Below are positions 42,244 to 47,121 of a stretch of 47,121 nucleotides of DNA, one piece after another. The stretch comes from Hebobacterum sp964559435 (GTDB lineage: Bacteria > Armatimonadota > Hebobacteria > Hebobacterales > Hebobacteraceae). The DNA lies in assembly GCA_964559435.1 (NCBI GenBank), contig CAZLHI010000025.1, forward strand, positions 1 to 47,121. Direction: 5' to 3'. Below the pieces are notes generated by a model that worked only from the letters and a program-made list of their open reading frames with translations, had not been told where the DNA came from and made no database searches. Each line of letters opens with the position of its first letter. The stretch's first letter is position 1. The position numbers and the translations under genes were made by a program.

Positions 42244-42253
42244 TTATTCCATA
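42244..42253 (-). promoter_or_regulatory. Candidate alternative-sigma promoter element of the mglA-pilMNOPQ operon
   Basis: Minus strand: TATGGAATAA, exactly as upstream of the pilin gene (29101-29110). TTCC lies 8 bases before the 10-mer here (9 at the pilin gene). It lies 136 bases before the ATG at 42108. The element is AT-rich in a GC-rich window and sits in a gap with no gene. Confidence 0.4.
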
Positions 42254-42324
42254 TTCCTTGGGGAACCTAACATCGGCGCCCAGGCGTCCTCGGAAGCGCG
42301 AAAAAGGCAGCAGGTTGGCGCAAG

Positions 42325-42357
42325 AAAAGGCCCCCGGCTGCTCCCCGAGCAGGGCCT
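42325..42357 (-). terminator. Intrinsic terminator of the PASTA kinase gene
   Basis: Minus strand: GGCC, nested CTGCTC-GGG-GAGCAG, then GGCC and TTTT (42328-42325). It lies 33 bases after the kinase stop and ends the DUF362-to-kinase transcription unit. Confidence 0.8.
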
Positions 42358-42389
42358 TACTTTGCGCGATCACACTTCGATGAGAATGC

Positions 42390-44081
42390 TTAAGGAAGGT
42401 ACTCTCGCGTGCCCTGGAGCTTCCCATCCACAAGTATGCGAGCGGTGGTCGGGGCGGTCACCTTTATCCTCTGTGGTGGGATGCGGTCTCCCGGGCGGTG
42501 ACGGCCCTGATAGATTCGACGGGTTCCGCTCTCGTCGGCCACTTCGATCATGACCTCCACCTCGTCTTTGTCGGCGATGTCTGCGGGGACGACGTAGTTG
42601 AGCGTCTCTTCTCTCCCCGGGATGCTCACAGATGGGCCCGGGAGTGCGGGGCCGGTGGGTGCCGTCGGCTCCGGACCCAGGCTCAGCACCATGTCCACTG
42701 CTGTCCCTCGCACGACGCGCGCTCCCGCCGCAGGAAGCGTGCTCGCCACGTAGCCGGCCGGGACCTCATCGTCATAGGCTTCTTTCACGACACCGGTGTC
42801 CAGTCCCGCCTCCTCGAGTTGCTGGTGAGCCGCCGCAAGTGACATCTGGGTTACGTTTGGAACCAGCACGTGACTCGGCCCTTCGCTGAGGACGACCTTG
42901 ACGACGGTCGCCTCGATCACCTCGATGCCCGGCGCCGGGTCTTGACTCAGTACGGCGTCCTCAATTACGCTGTCGCTCGGGTTGCTGCCTACTTGGCGGT
43001 AAGCCAATCCCAAACGCTCCAACGTCTGCTGGGCGCTCCCGCTGCGCATACCCAAGATGTCGGGAACGGTGACCATTGCGGCGCGCGCCCGCGCTGAGGT
43101 GTAGCGCACAACGCCGGCGACGAGGCCCACCGATATCAGCAGAGCCAGCAAGAGCCACACACCTCGGCTCTGCATCCAAGAGAAGACCGAAACCATTCCC
43201 CCTACAAGCGTGCGACGAACACGGCCCTTGATCGCCGCGGCCGCAGTCGCATCTTCCACTCGCGGACAGGCGGTAAGATAGCTGAGCAGCTCTCGGGCGG
43301 AGGCGAATCTCTTTGTCAGGTCCTTTTCGAGACAATGCCCGACCACCGAGTCTACCTCGGGAGCCAGGCCGGGGCGCAGCTGGCTCGGCCGTGGAGGCCG
43401 GTCGTAGACGTGCTTGTGGAGCACCGCAAGACGGTCGCCACCGTCGAAGGGCGGCTTTCCCGTGAGCGCTTCGAAGAGCGTGGCGCCGAGCGAGTAGATG
43501 TCGCCCTGTGGTCCGACCGTTTCGCCCCGCGCCTGCTCGGGCGATATGTAGTTGACCGTGCCGAGAATCGAGCTTGTGTCGGTCTGGCTTGGACCGGAGG
43601 CGGCGCGCGCGATGCCGAAGTCGGTCACCTTGACTCTGCCGTCTCGGCCGAGAAGGATGTTGTGCGGCTTTATGTCTCGGTGCACGACGCCGGCTTGGTG
43701 TGCCGCGGCTAAAGCCTCCGCCGTTTCGGTTGCGATTCGGAGGGCCTCGCGGAGGGGGAGCTGTCCCTCGCGGCGGAGGCGGTCTCGCATGCTCTCCCCC
43801 TCGACGCACTCCATAACTATGTAATGATAGGGACCGTCGCTGCCGGTGTCGTAGACCCCGGCTATGTGCTCGTGCGTGATGCCGGCCGCCGCTCGCGCTT
43901 CCCGACGGAAACGCGCCACGAAAGCAGCATCCGAGGCCAGCTCCGGTCGCATCACCTTGATCGCGACCACCCGCCCCAGCACGCGGTCGCGGCCCCGGTA
44001 AGCTACGGCCATGCCGCCTTCGCCGATCTTCTCTACGACCTCGTAACGGTCATTCAGGACTTGGCCGACGACAGCCGCCAT
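42390..44081 (-). CDS. PASTA-domain Ser/Thr protein kinase (PknB-like)
   Basis: 563 residues. Kinase domain about 12-270: G-loop IGEGGMAVAY (19-28), K42, catalytic HRDIKPHN (D136), DFG (154-156), and SILGTVNYISPEQARG. A membrane helix (about 307-326) leads to two extracytoplasmic PASTA domains (about 337-401 and 405-470). A Pro-rich linker then leads to a C-terminal beta domain (about 490-563) I do not recognise. Kinases of this type sense cell-wall fragments and control division and envelope growth. It follows a small membrane protein by nine bases. The conserved residues are all present. Confidence 0.92.
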   Translation of the reverse strand: MAAVVGQVLNDRYEVVEKIGEGGMAVAYRGRDRVLGRVVAIKVMRPELASDAAFVARFRREARAAAGITHEHIAGVYDTGSDGPYHYIVMECVEGESMRDRLRREGQLPLREALRIATETAEALAAAHQAGVVHRDIKPHNILLGRDGRVKVTDFGIARAASGPSQTDTSSILGTVNYISPEQARGETVGPQGDIYSLGATLFEALTGKPPFDGGDRLAVLHKHVYDRPPRPSQLRPGLAPEVDSVVGHCLEKDLTKRFASARELLSYLTACPRVEDATAAAAIKGRVRRTLVGGMVSVFSWMQSRGVWLLLALLISVGLVAGVVRYTSARARAAMVTVPDILGMRSGSAQQTLERLGLAYRQVGSNPSDSVIEDAVLSQDPAPGIEVIEATVVKVVLSEGPSHVLVPNVTQMSLAAAHQQLEEAGLDTGVVKEAYDDEVPAGYVASTLPAAGARVVRGTAVDMVLSLGPEPTAPTGPALPGPSVSIPGREETLNYVVPADIADKDEVEVMIEVADESGTRRIYQGRHRPGDRIPPQRIKVTAPTTARILVDGKLQGTREYLP

Positions 44082-44090
44082 AAGTCAGCC

Positions 44091-44351
44091 CTACTCTCGG
44101 AAGCCCCTCCAGAGTACCACCGCAAACGCCGCGCCGAGCGCAACGATTGATCCGACCACGAGACCGGCAGCAGCTGAGTCCGGCATCGGCGGCCTGGGTG
44201 CCAGCGCGGCCAGCGCGAACATGACAACTGCTGCGCCGAACAGCAGGACGGCGAGACCCAGCTCTCGATCTCGCTTTCTGGCCTGGCGATAGGCGGTCCC
44301 AAGCACCCATGCGAGGAGCGCTCCGCCCAAAGCCAGCCGCCACCACCTCAC
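44091..44351 (-). CDS. Small three-helix membrane protein, unknown function
   Basis: 86 residues, starting at GTG with a strong ribosome site (AGGAGG, nine bases upstream). Three hydrophobic segments (about 5-18, 32-50 and 62-80). No recognised domain. It is 26 bases after the polyferredoxin and nine before the kinase, so it is in the same transcription unit. A role with the kinase or the ferredoxin is speculation. Confidence 0.6.
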   Translation of the reverse strand: MRWWRLALGGALLAWVLGTAYRQARKRDRELGLAVLLFGAAVVMFALAALAPRPPMPDSAAAGLVVGSIVALGAAFAVVLWRGFRE

Positions 44352-44377
44352 CGCTGTCTACCTCCTGAGATCAACTC

Positions 44378-46060
44378 TCAGAGGCCCGGATACGGGGTGT
44401 GCAACTCGCCAGCATCCTCGCCGGCCAGCTCGCGTATCGCACGCTGCTCGTCCCTGCTCAGGTGGCGCCTGTCGCCTGAGGAGGTAACGCGAATGGCGCC
44501 CCGAGGCTCGACCGGGCACACGTACTCGCACATACCACATCCCACGCAAATGCGCTCATCGACGACAGGTCGAGCCACCTCATCGTCGCTGATGCTGGCC
44601 GAGATGGCGTCGTATGGGCAGGCCTCATCACACACCATGCACGCGCGGCCCGCGCTCCAGGCAATGCACTGGCTGCGATTGACCGAGGCCGTTCCCAGGA
44701 AGAGGTGACTCTTCTCTTCAACTGCAAAGGGCTCTATCGCGCGCACGGGACAGACGCGGCCGCACAGGTCGCACGGCTGCATGCACGGGCCGACTCGTGG
44801 GACGACGACCGGGGTGCCAAGCGCCTCCAAGCCACCTTCCCCGACGGCCGGCTGCAACGTGTTCGTGGGACACACCTTCATGCATTCACCACAGCGCACG
44901 CATGCTGTCACCAACTCGTCCTCGGCCAGCGCGCCCGGCGGCCGGATGAGTCGCAGCGACGAGATCTTCAGCACGCGTTCGCCCGCTTCGCTGCGCCTGA
45001 CCCCGAGACCGACCTTCGGCAGGACCACGGCCGCTACTCCCGCGCCCATGGCGGCCAACACGCGCCGGCGATCCAGCCGCAGTTCGTCCTCTCGCTCGGC
45101 CTCCTCATATCCGGCGGTGAGTGAGACAGCGCTCTCGGGACACACGGCGAGGCAGCTGTAGCACTCGATACACTCCGGCCCCATATACCTATGAGGATCG
45201 TCTGAGATCGCACCCATCTTGCACTCGTTGACACACCGCATGCAGCGAGTGCACTTATCCGAAACGCGCAGACGAATAGGTGACAGTCGCCCGAGCCAAC
45301 CGAGCAGCGCGCCCAGTGGACATAGATTGCGGCACCAGAATCGCTTCGAGTATCGGGTCAGAGCGATGATGCCTGCAAACACCAGAAACGTGACGAAGCC
45401 CAGCCGGAAGTAGGCGCCTTCCGGCCGGCCAACAAGGCTGTATGCTATCTGAAGCGGGGACAGCAGCACGGCCAGCCTGGGATGACCTTGCACGAGTGCG
45501 GAGGCGTTCCAACCGTTCACAATGTCGCCGCCCGTTCCCAACGCCCAGTGCGTCATGGGCAGACCCACCCACGTCAGGGTGCGGGTTAGCACAGCAATGG
45601 GATCGAACAGATAGACGGCCGACAGTCCCACGCTCCCCGTCAGCGAAGGGCGCGCGGGGTCCTGGTGGGCGGCCGGCAGCACGAGAGTGAGCAGAAGCCC
45701 TATCAGAAGGTAGAACTTCAGCCGGCTGAGGTCGGGGGCCTCGGAGGGACGTCGCCCCTGTATTCGGAGAAGCCGCTGGCACACGTCGATCACTGCACCC
45801 ATCGGACAGATCCACCCGCAGAAGACTCGGCCGAAGAGAACTGTGAGCACAGTCACCGGCAGCACGTACCACAGAAGCGGGAAGATCAAGCGCCTCAGGG
45901 ACACCATTGCCGAGAGACCCAGGAGCGGGTCGGCCCGAAGGTAAAGGTCAACGGGGACCGGCGACCTGAGAGGGAAGCTCGCAAAGACGAACAGCAAGAG
46001 GAATCCCGCAAGAAACGCGAGCTGCGATGCGCGGCGCAGTGCGCGCAGCCGCCTAGACAT
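44378..46060 (-). CDS. Polyferredoxin, NapH-like membrane domain fused to NapG-like ferredoxin
   Basis: 560 residues. The N-terminal NapH-type membrane region has about five helices and the twin CxxxCP motifs FCGWICPMGA (80-89) and WCRNLCPLGA (242-251), followed by two 4Fe-4S motifs (CTRCMRCVNEC; CIECYSCLAVC). A second hydrophobic stretch with RLDRRRVLAAMGAGVAAVVL (328-347) looks like a twin-arginine leader embedded mid-protein. After it come four further clusters (CVRCGECMKVC, CMQPCDLCGRVC, CMVCDEAC, CVGCGMCEYVC). It is an electron-transfer protein at the membrane; the redox partners are unknown. The start overlaps the DUF362 stop by eight bases. Confidence 0.88.
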   Translation of the reverse strand: MSRRLRALRRASQLAFLAGFLLLFVFASFPLRSPVPVDLYLRADPLLGLSAMVSLRRLIFPLLWYVLPVTVLTVLFGRVFCGWICPMGAVIDVCQRLLRIQGRRPSEAPDLSRLKFYLLIGLLLTLVLPAAHQDPARPSLTGSVGLSAVYLFDPIAVLTRTLTWVGLPMTHWALGTGGDIVNGWNASALVQGHPRLAVLLSPLQIAYSLVGRPEGAYFRLGFVTFLVFAGIIALTRYSKRFWCRNLCPLGALLGWLGRLSPIRLRVSDKCTRCMRCVNECKMGAISDDPHRYMGPECIECYSCLAVCPESAVSLTAGYEEAEREDELRLDRRRVLAAMGAGVAAVVLPKVGLGVRRSEAGERVLKISSLRLIRPPGALAEDELVTACVRCGECMKVCPTNTLQPAVGEGGLEALGTPVVVPRVGPCMQPCDLCGRVCPVRAIEPFAVEEKSHLFLGTASVNRSQCIAWSAGRACMVCDEACPYDAISASISDDEVARPVVDERICVGCGMCEYVCPVEPRGAIRVTSSGDRRHLSRDEQRAIRELAGEDAGELHTPYPGL

Positions 46061-46970
46061 GCTTCACTTTGACCCGTTTCAAGTCGATCTCGCCGACCCC
46101 CGCCGCATGAGCGCGCTCGAGGTGGCCGATCTGCTCCGGCCGTCGCCCGAACAGAGTCGCTCCATAGGCGTCCACGGCCAGCGGATCCGTGCCAGCCACG
46201 ACTATCCGCTTGTCGGCCGTCCGGCCCGGCCCCTTGGGACCGTTGGTCAGCAGGATGCGGACAGCGTCGAGAATCACCAGATGCGGGCGGACCTCCGCGG
46301 CGCAGTCTGCAATGGCTTGATCCAGGCTGGCACTGCGATGGAAGGCGCCGCGGTCCCACACCACGCCGAGCAGGTTCTTTGCCCCGAGGGTGAGTCCCGT
46401 CGTGTCATGCACCTTGGCAATCGGGACGTTGATGAAGACGTCCGCGCGGCGAAGATCTCGTATCACGTCCACCGACTTCAATACCCTGCCCTTGGGCAGA
46501 GGGACCCTCTCGTAGAGGGCCGGCGACGAGGCCAGAGTGGCGCGCGCGCCCGCTCTCTCGGCCGCGGCCTTGATCCCGGTCATCTGAAGGATGAGAGCGT
46601 CTGGCCTGTCCACGGGGTGATCGATCACGCGGATATCCCGCGCTCCGGCCTGCTTGCACAGGCGGACGATCTCAGTCACCACCTCGGGGTTCGTGGTGGC
46701 CGCCTGATGCGGCTTGCGCGCCCAGCCGATGTTAGGCTTGATGACGACCGACGCGCCCTTCTGCACGAACTTGCCCATCCCCCCGAGCGCCCCCACCGAG
46801 GCCCGCACGAGCTCGGCCGGGCCACGCTTCGACGCCACGGCGATGGTTGGGGCGGCCGCCGCCTCGGCCTCCGTGCCTCCGAGCCCGGCCAACTCGCTGA
46901 AGCCGATTGCAGATGCTCCGAGGAGTGCCGCGCGCTTCAGGAAATCGCGCCGTGTGATCTCATCGGTCAT
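46053..46970 (-). CDS. DUF362-domain protein with Tat signal
   Basis: 305 residues with an N-terminal twin-arginine signal (RRDFLKRAALLGASAIGFSELAG). The DUF362 core reads SVVIKPNIGWARKP, ITGIKAAAE-type helices, RVLKSVDVIRDLRRADVFINVPIAKVHDTTGLTLGAKNLLG, and DAVRILLTNGPKGPGRT...TDPLAVDAYGATLFG. It lacks a C-terminal 4Fe-4S pair. DUF362 proteins are often found with ferredoxins, which is the case here: the next gene, overlapping by eight bases, is a polyferredoxin. Exact function unknown. An ATG at 46976 is an alternative start, but a G-run sits better before 46970. Confidence 0.87.
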   Translation of the reverse strand: MTDEITRRDFLKRAALLGASAIGFSELAGLGGTEAEAAAAPTIAVASKRGPAELVRASVGALGGMGKFVQKGASVVIKPNIGWARKPHQAATTNPEVVTEIVRLCKQAGARDIRVIDHPVDRPDALILQMTGIKAAAERAGARATLASSPALYERVPLPKGRVLKSVDVIRDLRRADVFINVPIAKVHDTTGLTLGAKNLLGVVWDRGAFHRSASLDQAIADCAAEVRPHLVILDAVRILLTNGPKGPGRTADKRIVVAGTDPLAVDAYGATLFGRRPEQIGHLERAHAAGVGEIDLKRVKVKHV

Positions 46971-47073
46971 GTTCATCCCCCGGCCTTGTCACGGACATGT
47001 TACCCGCACCCATCCACGCAATACCCGCGTCAGCGCACGCCGACCGCCCCCCAGCTCGGCCGCCGCGCCGGCC

Positions 47074-47121
47074 CTACTGCCCCGGTTCTGCCTCGCGTGG
47101 CGGCGCGGGCGGGGGCGAGGA
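47074..47121 (-). CDS. Possible C-terminal end of a minus-strand gene (Pro-rich)
   Basis: The last 16 codons at the window edge read SSPPPAPPREAEPGQ and a TAG stop at 47076-47074. This may be the tail of an upstream gene, since Pro-rich C-termini are common, but it is too short to be sure. The remainder of the gap (46977-47073) shows no feature I can name. Confidence 0.25.
   Translation of the reverse strand, partial: SSPPPAPPREAEPGQ

Noticed and set aside
42031..42270. Plus-strand ORFs in the gap before the mglA operon
   Set aside because: No ribosome site, Arg-rich shadow translation, overlapping the promoter region and the start of the membrane-protein gene on the other strand.
1..47121. 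tRNA, rRNA, CRISPR, IS element or prophage
   Set aside because: No direct-repeat array, no transposase or integrase motif and no tRNA-like fold was seen by eye in the non-coding gaps; very small RNA genes could have been missed.

Overview
The window is about 47 kb of gene-dense, high-GC bacterial chromosome from a diderm. It encodes two secretins, a complete set of inner-membrane and pseudopilin parts for a type II secretion system (T2SS), and a near-complete type IV pilus (T4P) system. I see no rRNA, tRNA, CRISPR array, transposase or phage gene. The mix (MglA-type GTPase with DUF4388, PASTA kinase, S55/SpoIVB-type secreted peptidase, aroQ next to an Xaa-Pro peptidase) suggests a deep-branching, probably uncultured lineage. 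Armatimonadota is my best guess, at low confidence.

Layout. (1) 1-10129, minus strand: T2SS operon transcribed gspE-F-G-H-I-J-K-L-M-C-D, with gspD cut by the window edge. A TATAAT promoter with a palindrome-rich leader sits at 10130-10282. (2) 10319-22855, mostly plus strand: pepA and a DegP/HtrA-like protease, then nadB on the other strand, then a GNAT acetyltransferase that looks leaderless, aroQ, an Xaa-Pro peptidase, two tandem secreted paralogues, and a 1432-residue secreted S55 peptidase/beta-propeller protein. (3) 22895-42108, minus strand: motility region. In transcription order it runs membrane protein, mglA, DUF4388, pilM-N-O-P-Q, terminator, pilB-pilT-pilC, a sigma factor fused to a GGDEF-like domain, terminator, major pilin, hairpin, three minor pilins, HD-GYP protein, and a second PilT with an extra N-terminal domain. 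(4) 42390-46976, minus strand: DUF362 Tat protein, NapH/NapG-like fused polyferredoxin, small membrane protein and PASTA kinase, ending in a terminator.

The most interesting feature is a possible cyclic-di-GMP-wired pilus module. The sigma factor at 29201-30538 is of the SigB/SigF/WhiG type. It carries a C-terminal GGDEF domain whose catalytic signature has decayed to SGTRF, while the RxxD inhibitory-site motif is kept at the canonical spacing, as expected of a c-di-GMP receptor rather than a cyclase. The same region encodes a c-di-GMP phosphodiesterase (HD-GYP) and a PilT with a T2SSE_N/MshEN-like domain, the family to which known c-di-GMP-binding pilus ATPase domains belong. An identical 10-base element, TATGGAATAA, lies upstream of both the major pilin gene and the mglA-pilMNOPQ operon, so it may be part of the promoter read by this sigma factor. 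The rest of the pilus and T2SS genes look conventional, with some individual oddities listed below.
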